A DNA stretch of 64,000 nucleotides, from positions 682,001 to 746,000 of the forward strand of contig NC_014217.1 of NCBI RefSeq assembly GCF_000092925.1, in the 5' to 3' direction. The DNA comes from Ancylobacter novellus DSM 506 (GTDB lineage Bacteria; Pseudomonadota; Alphaproteobacteria; Rhizobiales; Xanthobacteraceae). This document shows positions 1 to 8,184 of this stretch, piece after piece; the first letter of the stretch is position 1; every line of letters starts with the position of its first letter. A model generated the notes under the pieces. That model ran no database searches. It was not told the DNA's origin and worked only from the letters and a program-made list of their open reading frames with translations. The translations under genes and the position numbers were made by a program.

Positions 1-172
1 CTTCGCCCGGTGCCGCGTTGGGCTCGATGACGCCGAACAGCACGATGCTGTCACCGGTGAAGCTGGAGGTGATGGTGATGCGCTGCTTCGACAGCGACAG
101 GATCAGGCTTTCCGCGCGTGCCGCGCCGATCAGCGCGAAGAAGGCGAGAAGGAGAGCGCCGGCACGCCTCAT
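1..172 (-). CDS. TIGR02186 family protein, N-terminal part (cut by window edge)
   Basis: Only the first 57 codons are inside the window. They give a signal peptide (MRRAGALLLAFFALIGAARA) followed by SKQRITITSSFTGDSIVLFG, which resembles the start of the TIGR02186 family of predicted membrane-associated proteins. These are usually encoded beside a TauE/SafE exporter, as here. The ATG overlaps the stop codon of the exporter gene by 4 bases (ATGA), so the two are probably translationally coupled with the exporter first. The family has no established biochemical activity that I know of. Confidence 0.8.
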   Translation of the reverse strand, partial: MRRAGALLLAFFALIGAARAESLILSLSKQRITITSSFTGDSIVLFGVIEPNAAPGE

Positions 173-1095
173 GGTGCGCTCTCGTCGATGGTTACGGCGT
201 AGAGGTCGGCGGGCTTGGTCGTCTGGTCCACCGCCACCCGGATGCCGACCGCGAGCACCAGCAGGCCAAGCAGCAGGCGCAGATTCTCCGCCTTCATCGA
301 CTGGCCGGCGCGGCTGCCGAACTGCGCGCCGATGGTGCCGCCGACCATCAGCACGAGGCCGAGTACGGCGTCCACCGTCTGGTTCAGCACCGCGTGCATC
401 ACGATGGCGGCGGCCATGGTCACCAGTGTCAGCATCAGCGCGGTGGCGACCGAGGTGAGGGTCGGCACGCGCAGAAGATAGATCAGCGCCGGCACCAGGA
501 TGAACCCGCCGCCAATGCCCATCAGCGCGCCGAGGAAGCCGATGGAGAAGCCGATCGCGACCACCGGGATCGCCGAGACATAGATGTGCGACTGGCGGAA
601 GCGCATCTTGAACGGCAGCCTCAGGAACAGCGGGTGCGCGCCGGGTCGCGCCACCGAGGCCTTCTCGCCGCGCCATTCGCGCAGGAGCGCCCGCAGGCTC
701 TCCACCACCATCAGCGTGCCGATGGTGCCGAGCAGCGCGATATAGGTGATGGCGATGACGAGATCGAGCTGGCCGTAGCGGCGCAGCACCATGAAGGTGA
801 GCACGCCGCCCAGTGTCCCGGTAAGGCCTCCTGCCAGCAGCACCAGCCCGAGATGCACGTCGACCAGCCCGCGCCGCAGATAGGTGAGCGTGCCGGAGAA
901 GGAGGAGGCGGCCATATGGGTCGAGACGCTCGCCACCGCTACCGCTGGCGGCACGCCGAGGAAGATGAGCAGCGGCGTCATCAGGAACCCGCCGCCGACC
1001 CCGAACATGCCCGAGATGAAGCCCACCGCGATCCCCAGAGCGAGGAGGGTGAAGATGTTCACGGGCAGTTCCGCGATCGGCAGATAGATCGTCAC
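169..1095 (-). CDS. Sulfite exporter TauE/SafE family protein
   Basis: A 308-residue inner-membrane protein of the TauE/SafE (DUF81) family, expected to export sulfite or small sulfur-containing organic anions. Two hydrophobic halves each carry the family's glycine-rich signature: GMFGVGGGFLMTPLL near the N-terminus and GALMGIGGGFILVPAL in the second half. About eight membrane segments can be read. I chose a GTG start at 1095 because family members begin with a sequence like (M)xIYLPIAELPVN; an upstream ATG at 1185 would add 30 non-hydrophobic residues. It overlaps the downstream TIGR02186 gene by 4 bases, as in many proteobacteria. Confidence 0.88.
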   Translation of the reverse strand: MTIYLPIAELPVNIFTLLALGIAVGFISGMFGVGGGFLMTPLLIFLGVPPAVAVASVSTHMAASSFSGTLTYLRRGLVDVHLGLVLLAGGLTGTLGGVLTFMVLRRYGQLDLVIAITYIALLGTIGTLMVVESLRALLREWRGEKASVARPGAHPLFLRLPFKMRFRQSHIYVSAIPVVAIGFSIGFLGALMGIGGGFILVPALIYLLRVPTLTSVATALMLTLVTMAAAIVMHAVLNQTVDAVLGLVLMVGGTIGAQFGSRAGQSMKAENLRLLLGLLVLAVGIRVAVDQTTKPADLYAVTIDESAP

Positions 1096-1446
1096 TGGCG
1101 GGTTCCCGCACGCGGAGAGCGTTCCGGCCAAGGGCTTAGCAGGATTCGCCCCGCTGTGGGGGATCGTGGCCTCCGCCCGTCGCAAGGCGGGGGAATCATG
1201 GGCTTCAGCAGTTTTATCTGGAGTACATTATTACCAATAAAGTACTCCGCGCAATCTAAGGGAAACATAAGGAACTTGTAGTATTGGGATATTACATTCG
1301 AGAATGTTCCATTCGATGAAGCGAAGGTAATATTAGAAATAAGTCTAATAGGACATCGGTGCTGACTTAACGTTCGCGGGCTGCGTGCTAGCGTGCCCAC
1401 CGCAAACGGGCCCGTACGAAGCCCGGTACGCTTAGGAGGATACCCC
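1096..1446. promoter_or_regulatory. Divergent intergenic region with two inverted repeats
   Basis: This 350-base gap separates the leftward exporter genes from the rightward sorbosone-dehydrogenase gene. The part from about 1200 to 1345 is clearly AT-richer than its surroundings. It contains a 7-bp perfect inverted repeat, TATTAGA-n6-TCTAATA (1331-1350), and GAATG-TTC-CATTC (1302-1314). Both fit dimeric repressor operators. TauE/SafE genes are often controlled by ArsR-type sulfide sensors that bind AT-rich palindromes, so the first repeat could belong to such a regulator, but no such gene is present in the window. No ORF is convincing here. Confidence 0.5.
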
Positions 1447-2733
1447 ATGTCTATATTCAGGCGCGGCCAGCGTTCCGCTGCGCTGCTGGCTTCGACCATG
1501 CTCGCGGGCGTCATGATGATCGCCGGCCCTGCGAGCGCGCAGCAGTCGACCGACAATCTCGAGAAGCTCTCCAACTTCCAGACCACCGGCGCCTCCATGG
1601 AGATGGAGTCGGTGCCGCAGACCGGCCCGCGGGTCGACGCGTTCAAGAAGACGCTCTCGAACATCAAGCTGCCGGACGGCTTCAAGATCTCGCTCTACGC
1701 CATCGTTCCCGACGCCCGCGAGATGGCGGTCGGCCCGACCACCGGGGTCGTCTTCGTCGGCACCCGCAAGGCGAAGGTCTGGGCGGTGACCGATCGCGAC
1801 AAGGACCGCGTCGCCGACGAGGTCAAGGTGTTCGCGCCCTCGATCAACTTCAAGCTGCCCAACGGCGTCTGCTTCTCGAAGGACGGCTTCCTGTTCGTCG
1901 CCGAGCAGAACCGCGTGCTGCTGTTCCCGGCGGCCGAGTTCTTCTACGAGGGGCCGGACGTCGCCGCCTTCAACGTCGTGAAGCAGGGCGACCTGATTCC
2001 GCCGGGCGAGGAATCCTTCAACCACACCGCACGCGTGTGCCGTATTGGCCCGGACGACAAGCTCTACATAACCCTTGGCCAGCCCTTCAACGTTTTTGCG
2101 CCGGAGAAGCTGGACCTTTACAAGAAGGTCGGCATGAGCGGCATCGTGCGCATGGACCGGGACGGCAAGAACCGCGAGGTCTATGCTACCGGCATCCGCA
2201 ATTCGGTGGGCATGGACTTCAACCCGAAGGACAAGACCCTCTGGTTCACCGACAACCAGGTCGACGGCATGGGCGACGACATCCCGCCCGGCGAGCTGAA
2301 CCGTTCGACCAAGCCCGGCCAGAATTTCGGCTTCCCCTATTTCGGCGGCGGCTCCGTCCGCACCGTCGAATACAAGGACCAGGCGCCGCCGGCTGATGCG
2401 GTGAAGCCGGAGGTCGAGATGCCGGCGCACGCTGCCGACCTCGGCATGACCTTCTACACCGGCTCGCAGTTCCCGCAGAAATATCGCGGCGGCATCTTCT
2501 CGGTGCAGCACGGCTCGTGGAACCGCACCACCCCGGTTGGCGCGCGGGTGATGTTCACCTCGCTGAAGGACGACGGCACGGCGGCCAAGACGGAGGTGTT
2601 CGCTTCCGGCTGGCTGACGCCGAACGGCGAATATCTTGGCCGTCCGGCGGCGGTGGCGCAGCTCAATGACGGCTCGCTGCTGGTGGCGGATGACACCTCG
2701 GGTGCGATCTACCGCATCTCCTACGGCGAGTGA
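1447..2733 (+). CDS. Sorbosone dehydrogenase family protein (periplasmic sugar dehydrogenase-like)
   Basis: A 428-residue secreted protein related to L-sorbosone dehydrogenase and soluble PQQ-type glucose dehydrogenases, which oxidise aldoses on a six-bladed beta-propeller in the periplasm. The start follows an ideal ribosome site (AGGAGG, 1436-1441). A signal peptide ends near ASA-QQ (about residue 30). Propeller signatures include LPNGVCFS, GIRNSVGMDFNP, QHGSWNRTTPVG and the closing strand GSLLVADDTSGAIYRI. A class I cytochrome c gene follows, a plausible electron acceptor. The true substrate and cofactor cannot be read from the sequence. Confidence 0.88.
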   Translation: MSIFRRGQRSAALLASTMLAGVMMIAGPASAQQSTDNLEKLSNFQTTGASMEMESVPQTGPRVDAFKKTLSNIKLPDGFKISLYAIVPDAREMAVGPTTGVVFVGTRKAKVWAVTDRDKDRVADEVKVFAPSINFKLPNGVCFSKDGFLFVAEQNRVLLFPAAEFFYEGPDVAAFNVVKQGDLIPPGEESFNHTARVCRIGPDDKLYITLGQPFNVFAPEKLDLYKKVGMSGIVRMDRDGKNREVYATGIRNSVGMDFNPKDKTLWFTDNQVDGMGDDIPPGELNRSTKPGQNFGFPYFGGGSVRTVEYKDQAPPADAVKPEVEMPAHAADLGMTFYTGSQFPQKYRGGIFSVQHGSWNRTTPVGARVMFTSLKDDGTAAKTEVFASGWLTPNGEYLGRPAAVAQLNDGSLLVADDTSGAIYRISYGE

Positions 2734-2743
2734 GCCTCCATCA

Positions 2744-2769
2744 CCCCGCGGCCCTCAGGGGCCGCGGGG
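2744..2769 (+). terminator. Strong GC hairpin between dehydrogenase and cytochrome genes
   Basis: An 11-bp perfect stem (CCCCGCGGCCC / GGGCCGCGGGG) with a 4-base loop sits 10 bases after the dehydrogenase stop. There is no clear T-run after it, so it may be a transcript-stabilising or attenuating hairpin within a dicistronic message rather than a full terminator. Confidence 0.55.
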
Positions 2770-2794
2770 ACCTCTCAATGCCGGGAATCATCGA

Positions 2795-3121
2795 ATGAAA
2801 TGGACTTTCTGCATGCCGCTCCTTGCGGCATCGGTCGCCTGCGCGCCGGCGCTGGCGCAGGACGCCAAGGCCGGCCGCATCAAGGCCTCCTCGCAATGCG
2901 CCGTCTGCCACGGGCAGGACGGGATCGCCCAGCTTCCGACGGCGGCGAACCTGGCAGGTCAGCAGGAGATGTATCTCGTCAAGGCGATGCAGGACTTTCG
3001 TTCCGGCGCGCGCAGCAACGAGATGATGACGGTGGTGGCCAAGGCCCTGAGCGACGCCGACATCGCTAACCTCGCCGCCTGGTATTCGTCGATCAAGGTC
3101 ACCGTCCAGCCGCCGCAGTAA
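2795..3121 (+). CDS. Class I cytochrome c (c553-like), periplasmic
   Basis: A 108-residue mono-haem cytochrome c. Residues 1-22 form a signal peptide ending ALAQ. CAVCH at 35-39 is the covalent haem site, and the methionines in the SNEMMTVV stretch are candidates for the distal ligand. Length and layout match small c553/c4-type domains (Cytochrome_C family). It lies 61 bases after the sorbosone-dehydrogenase-like gene, and the natural reading is that it takes electrons from that enzyme to the respiratory chain. Its 3' end overlaps the opposite-strand pcp gene by 23 bases. Confidence 0.9.
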   Translation: MKWTFCMPLLAASVACAPALAQDAKAGRIKASSQCAVCHGQDGIAQLPTAANLAGQQEMYLVKAMQDFRSGARSNEMMTVVAKALSDADIANLAAWYSSIKVTVQPPQ

Positions 3122-3797
3122 GGGGACCTTGGGAAGCCGCCAGCGCGGCGTCACCCTGCTCCTTCGGCACTACCGACCGCGGCTCTACCGGCCGGTACTG
3201 GCCGGCGAGGGCGACAAGGAGCGCCGCCAGCGCACGCTTCAGCGTCGCCGTCGGGATCACGCCGGCCCGCGGAATGTGGACGAAGACCGCGAGCCGCTGC
3301 CCGCCATCCGCCCGTGACCCCGCTTGCGCCCAAGCATAGGCGCGCCAGGCCAGCGCGTTGCAGACATAGCGTCCGGCGTCGCGCGACAGCCGGGCCGGCG
3401 CGCCGGCCTCGCGCAGCGCACGCAGGAGCGGCATCGGCGCGGCACCGAGGCGCCGCCGCTCCGGCCCGTTCCGCTCAAGCCGGCGCGCGATTGGGCGGGC
3501 GCGGGCGGCGTCTGGTAAGAGGCCGGTGGCATTGTGCGCGACGAGCTCGATGGTGACATGGCGACGCCGTCCGGCGACGCCGAGCATCAGCACGATATCG
3601 GGGGCGGCGTCGAGCACGGCGGGAAAGCCTTCCGCTTCCGACCAGCGCGTCGGCAGGATGCGCGCCTCGACCTGCCCGCTGCGCAGCCGCCGGCTGCGTG
3701 CCAACGCGGAGGCGAGGCCGGACGAAGGGTTGGCCGGCATGCCGGGGAAGCGGCCGAAGCCGGTGACGAGAATGCGCGGAGCCTGTCGGTGGCGCAT
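3099..3797 (-). CDS. pcp: Pyroglutamyl-peptidase I (peptidase C15)
   Basis: A 232-residue cytosolic cysteine peptidase expected to remove N-terminal pyroglutamate from peptides. The N-terminus ILVTGFGRFPG is the family signature. The catalytic Glu is in VTIELVAHN, the Cys in AGRYVCNALAW and the His in FVHIPRAG. The last 40 residues extend past the usual end of the fold and run into the cytochrome gene on the other strand. It starts 15 bases after the response-regulator stop, so the two may be co-transcribed. Confidence 0.88.
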   Translation of the reverse strand: MRHRQAPRILVTGFGRFPGMPANPSSGLASALARSRRLRSGQVEARILPTRWSEAEGFPAVLDAAPDIVLMLGVAGRRRHVTIELVAHNATGLLPDAARARPIARRLERNGPERRRLGAAPMPLLRALREAGAPARLSRDAGRYVCNALAWRAYAWAQAGSRADGGQRLAVFVHIPRAGVIPTATLKRALAALLVALAGQYRPVEPRSVVPKEQGDAALAASQGPLTAAAGR

Positions 3798-3812
3798 GTC
3801 GGTCAGCGCGTG

Positions 3813-4199
3813 TCAGCTTCGCCGCGTGCCGAGCGCCCGGGCGAGCGCCCCCTCCAGCTCGGCGAGCTGGAACGGCTTGCTGAGCAGAGGATGCTCGCGC
3901 CAGGCGTCTTCGATGGTGCCGTCGTCATAGCCGGTGGAGAACACGATGGGGATGCCGTGGCCGTTGATCGCTTGGGCGATGTCGTAGCTTCGGCTGCCGC
4001 CGAGATTGAGGTCGAGGACCGCGACATCGATCTCGCCATGGCGCTGGGCGACGAAGTTCAGCGCATCGCCTATCCGCGCCTCGGTACCCACGACGACGGC
4101 GCCGAGTTCCTCGATCATTGCTTCCATCATCATCGCCACGAGTGCCTCGTCCTCGACGATGAAAATCCGTTGTCCGGCCAGCGCGTGCTGCCCTTCCAT
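3813..4199 (-). CDS. Single-domain response regulator (CheY-like receiver)
   Basis: A stand-alone receiver domain of 128 residues with no output domain. It shows the acidic pair in IFIVEDEALVA, the phospho-acceptor Asp in VAVLDLNLGG, the switch Thr in VFSTGYDD and the conserved Lys in LLSKPFQ. I took the ATG at 4199, just before the receiver fold. Upstream in-frame codons encode nothing receiver-like. No partner kinase is nearby. Receivers with this LNLGG/FSTGYD pattern are common in Hyphomicrobiales, often with HWE-type kinases encoded elsewhere. Confidence 0.85.
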   Translation of the reverse strand: MEGQHALAGQRIFIVEDEALVAMMMEAMIEELGAVVVGTEARIGDALNFVAQRHGEIDVAVLDLNLGGSRSYDIAQAINGHGIPIVFSTGYDDGTIEDAWREHPLLSKPFQLAELEGALARALGTRRS

Positions 4200-4314
4200 G
4201 CGACCGTCACCCCTTACCCGCACCACCCGCAAGCGGTTCGGGCCCCAGCCCCCGACCCCGGAAATTCCGTGGTTAACAAATAGTTTCTGCCCAATCCGGC
4301 TTTTTTGCGGGGTG

Positions 4315-5310
4315 TCACAAGCCAAGCAGAGCCGCGAGGCGAGAAGCTCCCGATGTTGGTTCCAGAGTACCATTCGCTACCGCCCGTTCAATGGCGGGAA
4401 GCTCGGTCCGCAGCGACGGGTCGGCATGCAGCCTGCCACGCAGCCGATCGTCGAACAGCGCCCACATCCATTTGACCTGTTGGGTGCTGCGCCGGGCGGC
4501 CAAGGCGCCTGCCTGCTCGGCGCGCTCGCGGTGCAGCACCACTTGGCCCCACAGCTCCTCTATCCCTTCGCCTGTAAGGCCGGAATAGGTGAGCACCGGC
4601 GTCGACCAGTGCGGCTCGCGTCCGCCGAGCAGGTGCAGCGCGGCGCGGTAGTCGGCGGCCGCCTTCTTGGCCCGCGGGGCGTTCGGCCCGTCGGCCTTGT
4701 TGACGGCCAGGATGTCGGCGAGCTCGATGATGCCCTTCTTGATGCCCTGCAATTCGTCGCCGGCGCCCGGCAGCATGAGCACGAGGAAGGTGTCGGTCAT
4801 GTCCGCCACCGCCGTCTCCGACTGGCCGACGCCGACCGTCTCGACCAGAACGACGTCGTAGCCGGCCGCCTCGCAGAGCAGCAGCGTCTCACGCGTGCGC
4901 GCCGCGACACCCCCCAGCGTGCCGGCGGCGGGGGAGGGGCGCACGAAGGCGCGATCGTCCATGGAGAGGCGCGCCATGCGGGTCTTGTCGCCGAGGATCG
5001 AACCGCCCGTGCGGCTGGACGAGGGATCGACCGCGAGCACGGCGACGCGGTGGCCACGCTCGAGCAGATGGGTGCCAAGCGCGTCGATCGTGGTCGACTT
5101 GCCCACCCCCGGCACGCCGGTGATGCCCACGCGGATCGCCTTGCCGGTGGCGGGCAGCAGCGCCTGCACCAATTCCTCGGCCAGCGCCCGGTGTTCGGGC
5201 TTGCGCGATTCGACGAGCGTGATGGCCCGCGCGAGCGTGGCCCGCCGGCCGGCGCGGACGCCCTCGACGAGCTCTTCGAGCGAGGGAAGGGGAGCGGCGG
5301 CGTGGATCAA
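4315..5310 (-). CDS. meaB: Methylmalonyl-CoA mutase-associated GTPase MeaB
   Basis: A 331-residue G3E-family P-loop GTPase that chaperones and protects adenosylcobalamin-dependent methylmalonyl-CoA mutase. The P-loop GVPGVGKST is at about 65-73, the switch region follows in [19 protein letters not shown], the metal-binding motif is in [13 protein letters not shown], and the base-specificity motif is NKAD. The C-terminal helical dimerisation arm is present. The mutase genes are not in the window. Length and motif order match the family throughout. Confidence 0.95.
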   Translation of the reverse strand: MIHAAAPLPSLEELVEGVRAGRRATLARAITLVESRKPEHRALAEELVQALLPATGKAIRVGITGVPGVGKSTTIDALGTHLLERGHRVAVLAVDPSSSRTGGSILGDKTRMARLSMDDRAFVRPSPAAGTLGGVAARTRETLLLCEAAGYDVVLVETVGVGQSETAVADMTDTFLVLMLPGAGDELQGIKKGIIELADILAVNKADGPNAPRAKKAAADYRAALHLLGGREPHWSTPVLTYSGLTGEGIEELWGQVVLHRERAEQAGALAARRSTQQVKWMWALFDDRLRGRLHADPSLRTELPAIERAVANGTLEPTSGASRLAALLGL

Positions 5311-5400
5311 TTCGGGGACCTGCGCGTTGGATAGCCAATGCTAGCAGCGACGCCGTCGCCTGACGAGGCGAGGCACTTTTGCATCAACGGGAGAGACCCC

Positions 5401-5604
5401 ATGAACTGGGATCGGATCGAAGGCAATTGGAAGCAGATGAAGGGTCAGGTGCGCCAGCAATGGGGCAAGCTGACCGACGACGACGTCGACCGCCTGCATG
5501 GCAAGCGCGAGGAGCTGGAGGGCCTCCTGCAGGAGCGCTACGGCCTCGCCAAGGACGAAGCCAACCGCCAGATCGACGACTGGTCGCGCCGCTTCAAGAT
5601 GTGA
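5401..5604 (+). CDS. CsbD family stress-response protein
   Basis: A 67-residue hydrophilic protein with the full CsbD pattern MNWDRIEGNWKQMKGQVRQQ followed by a short helical domain with KREELEGLLQERYG. CsbD-like proteins accumulate under general stress, but their molecular role is unknown. The ATG follows a purine-rich GGGAGAG site. The gene diverges from meaB and ends just before a strong terminator. Confidence 0.93.
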   Translation: MNWDRIEGNWKQMKGQVRQQWGKLTDDDVDRLHGKREELEGLLQERYGLAKDEANRQIDDWSRRFKM

Positions 5605-5628
5605 GCGGCTGCGCTTCATGCATCGAGG

Positions 5629-5654
5629 AAGCCCCCGCCAGAGGCGGGGGCTTT
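5629..5654. terminator. Bidirectional rho-independent terminator
   Basis: The stem GCCCCCGCC / GGCGGGGGC with a 3-base loop is flanked by AA on the left and TTT on the right. It lies between the convergent csbD-like and aminotransferase genes and can serve both. Confidence 0.85.
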
Positions 5655-5673
5655 GTCGTTTCAGGCAACCGCT

Positions 5674-6534
5674 CTAGGCGTGCGCGAATTCCCAATAGAG
5701 CTCGCGTGCCTTGCGAAAGATCGGGCCTGGCTGCAATTCGCGCTCCTCGATGCGGGAGATGGGCGACACCTTGGAGTAATTGCCGGACGAGAACACCTCG
5801 TCGGCATTGAGGAAGTCCGGCCAGGTCAGGCCTCCCTCCACCACCTCGACGCCGGCCTCGCGCAGCAGCTTGATGACGCGGTTGCGGGTGATGCCGGCGA
5901 GGAAGGTGCCGTTGGGCGCGGGCGTGAAGGCGACACCGTCCTTCACCATGAAGAGGTTGGCGGTGGCGAGTTCGGCAACGTTGCCGAGCATGTCGCACAA
6001 CACCGCATTGTCGAAGCCGCGCGCATGCGCCTCGGCCAGCGCCCGGCTGTTGTTGGGGTAGAGGCAGCCGGCCTTGGCGTCGGTCACCGCGCATTCGATG
6101 GTCGGGCGGCGGTAGCGTGACAGGGTGATGGCGGCGCCGCGGCTGGGTGGAGGCATGGAGGCTTCGTAGAGGCTAAGGCACCAACGGGTGGATTCCGGGT
6201 CGGCGTCGACGGTGCGGGCGCCGGGGAACTCGGCCCAGTACATGGGGCGGATATAGAGCGCCGCGTCGGGCGCGAAGCGCGTCAGCCCTTCGCGCGTCAG
6301 TTCCGCCCATTGCTCCACCGGGATCAACGGCTTCAGCCCCATCGCCACCGCCGAGCGGTTCACCCGCTCGCAATGCAGGTCGAGGTCGGGGGTGACGCCC
6401 TCGAAGGCGCGGGCACCGTCGAACACCGAGGTGCCAAGCCAGGCCGCATGGGTGCGCACGCCCATGATCGGCACATTGCCCTCGTGCCATTGGCCTTCAA
6501 AGAACGTCCAGGTGCGCGACCAGCTCTGGGTCAT
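5674..6534 (-). CDS. Branched-chain amino acid aminotransferase-like (class IV PLP)
   Basis: A 286-residue fold-type IV PLP enzyme, expected to transfer amino groups between branched-chain amino acids and 2-oxoglutarate. The PLP lysine is in VTDAKAGCLYPN, followed by the usual SRALAEAHARGFDNAVLCD. The phosphate-binding region is GTFLAGITRNRVI. The canonical glycine-asparagine pair after the lysine (GGNY in E. coli IlvE) is replaced by GCLYPNN, typical of the shorter alphaproteobacterial paralogues, so substrate range could differ. I chose the ATG at 6534 (MTQSWSRTW); the longer upstream frame runs into a palindromic repeat. Confidence 0.87.
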   Translation of the reverse strand: MTQSWSRTWTFFEGQWHEGNVPIMGVRTHAAWLGTSVFDGARAFEGVTPDLDLHCERVNRSAVAMGLKPLIPVEQWAELTREGLTRFAPDAALYIRPMYWAEFPGARTVDADPESTRWCLSLYEASMPPPSRGAAITLSRYRRPTIECAVTDAKAGCLYPNNSRALAEAHARGFDNAVLCDMLGNVAELATANLFMVKDGVAFTPAPNGTFLAGITRNRVIKLLREAGVEVVEGGLTWPDFLNADEVFSSGNYSKVSPISRIEERELQPGPIFRKARELYWEFAHA

Positions 6535-6559
6535 CGGGTGCCCCTCTTTTATGTTTTGC

Positions 6560-6642
6560 CTCATGGCCGGGCTTGACCCGGCCACCCAGTGACCGGGAGC
6601 GCCCAGTCCCCCCGGGTCCCCGGGTCAAGCCCGGGGATGAGG
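6560..6642. repeat. Extragenic palindromic repeat (CATGGCCGGGC type)
   Basis: An intergenic inverted repeat. CTCATGGCCGGGCTTGACCC on the left pairs with a GGGTCAAGCCCGGGGATGAG arm on the right. A related copy is at 63744-63828. It occupies the gap between the aminotransferase and M20 dipeptidase genes. Confidence 0.8.
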
Positions 6643-6672
6643 AAGGAAATTAGCTGTTGCCTCAACCCGTTT

Positions 6673-8055
6673 TCAGTCCGCCAGCGCCGCGAGGATGCGG
6701 ACCCAGCTGCGAATGCCCTTGTGGAACGAGGTGAGGTCGTACTTCTCGTTGGGCGAATGGATGCGGTCGTCGTCGAGAGCATAGCCGACCAGCAGCGTGT
6801 CCTGCCCCAGCACTTTCTTGAACTGGCCGACCACCGGGATCGAACCGCCCTCGCCATAGGTGACCGCCGGCGTGCCCCACTCGTCGCCCAGCGCCGCGGC
6901 GGCCTTGGCGATGGCGGGATTGTCGTGCGAGACGGCGACCGCGCGATTGCCCTCGCCGCTGAGGAATTCGACCGTGCAGTCGGAAGGCAGCTTCGAGCGG
7001 ATATAGGCGCGTACCACGTCGCGCACATGCGCCGGATCCTGATCTGCGACGAGGCGACAGGTGATCTTGGCGGTGGCGATGGACGGAATGACGGTCTTGG
7101 CGCCCTCGCCCGTATAGCCGCCCCACATGCCGTTGACCTCGAAGGTCGGGCGCGTGGAAACCATCTCGATCAGCAGGCGGTCCTTCTCGCCGATGGGGTT
7201 GGCGAGGCCGACGGGGCCGAGGAAATTCTCCGGCGTCAGGTCGAGGGTGGACCAGGACTGCTTCACATAGTCCGGCGGCTCGATGACGCCGTCATAGAAG
7301 CCGGGAATGGAGATGCGTCCGTCCGGGCCGTGAACCCCGCCGATGATCTTCGAGATCACATGCAGCGGATTGGCCGCGGCGCCGCCGTAATAACCGGAGT
7401 GCAGGTCGCGGTCGGCGCAGCGCACGATGAACTCGTCGTGCATCAGCCCGCGCAGCGAGAGGATGATGGCAGGGGTCTGCGCATCCCACATGCCGGTGTC
7501 GCAGACGAGCGCGAGATCGGCCGCCAGCTCGTCCTTGTGGGAGGCGAGGAAGGGGCCGATGTTCTCCGAGCCGCTTTCCTCCTCGCCCTCGACGACGATG
7601 CTGACGTCCACCGGCAGCTTGCCCGTCACCTTGAGATAGGCGCGGCAGGCCTCGACGAAGGTCATCACCTGTCCCTTGTCGTCCGAGGAGCCGCGGGCGA
7701 CGATCCGCTTCACGCCTGAAGCGTTCTCGACGAGACGCGGCTCGAAGGGCGGGCTGTCCCACAGGTTCAGCGGATCGACCGGCTGCACGTCGTAATGGCC
7801 GTAGAACATCACCCGCTTCGCGGCGCCCGTATTCGAGCGGCCGGTGACGATGGGATGGCCGGCGGTGTCGTTGAGCTTCGCGTCGAGGCCGAGGCCGGCG
7901 AGGTCGTCGGCCAGCCACTGGCCGGCACGGCGGCACTCGCTCGCATAGGCGCTGTCGGTCGAGATGGAGGGGATGCGCAGGAAGGCGAACAGGCGCTCCA
8001 GCGAAGCGTCGAGATCGGCATCCACGGTGGCGAGAACGCGGTCGAGATCGGCCAT
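6673..8055 (-). CDS. M20 family dipeptidase (ArgE/DapE/CPG2 type metallopeptidase)
   Basis: A 460-residue cytosolic zinc peptidase. Metal-site motifs appear in order: GHYDVQPVD (His and catalytic Asp), RGSSDDKGQ (bridging Asp), VEGEEESGSE (general base and metal Glu), ALVCDTGMW (Asp) and a C-terminal His in FHKGIRSW. A dimerisation lid lies between about 200 and 310. Length fits the carnosinase-like M20 subgroup that cleaves dipeptides, but the substrate is not readable. The neighbouring gaps on both sides carry palindromic repeats. Confidence 0.9.
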   Translation of the reverse strand: MADLDRVLATVDADLDASLERLFAFLRIPSISTDSAYASECRRAGQWLADDLAGLGLDAKLNDTAGHPIVTGRSNTGAAKRVMFYGHYDVQPVDPLNLWDSPPFEPRLVENASGVKRIVARGSSDDKGQVMTFVEACRAYLKVTGKLPVDVSIVVEGEEESGSENIGPFLASHKDELAADLALVCDTGMWDAQTPAIILSLRGLMHDEFIVRCADRDLHSGYYGGAAANPLHVISKIIGGVHGPDGRISIPGFYDGVIEPPDYVKQSWSTLDLTPENFLGPVGLANPIGEKDRLLIEMVSTRPTFEVNGMWGGYTGEGAKTVIPSIATAKITCRLVADQDPAHVRDVVRAYIRSKLPSDCTVEFLSGEGNRAVAVSHDNPAIAKAAAALGDEWGTPAVTYGEGGSIPVVGQFKKVLGQDTLLVGYALDDDRIHSPNEKYDLTSFHKGIRSWVRILAALAD

Positions 8056-8080
8056 GGAGGAAGTCCTTGTTGTTCTTTGC

Positions 8081-8169
8081 CGTCATCCCGGACGAAGCGA
8101 AGCGCAGATCCGGGATCGTGAAATCGGTGAGCGATCCCGGATGCGGCCTGCGGCCGCTCCGGGATGACG
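8081..8169. repeat. Extragenic palindromic repeat (CGTCATCCCGGA type), copy 1
   Basis: It starts CGTCATCCCGGACGAAGCG and ends CTCCGGGATGACG, with an internal GATCCGGGATCG / CGATCCCGGATG pair. The same element recurs at 28601-28690, 36337-36427 and 59697-59775, always between genes. Confidence 0.85.
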
Positions 8170-8184
8170 CCCAGGAGGAATGAC

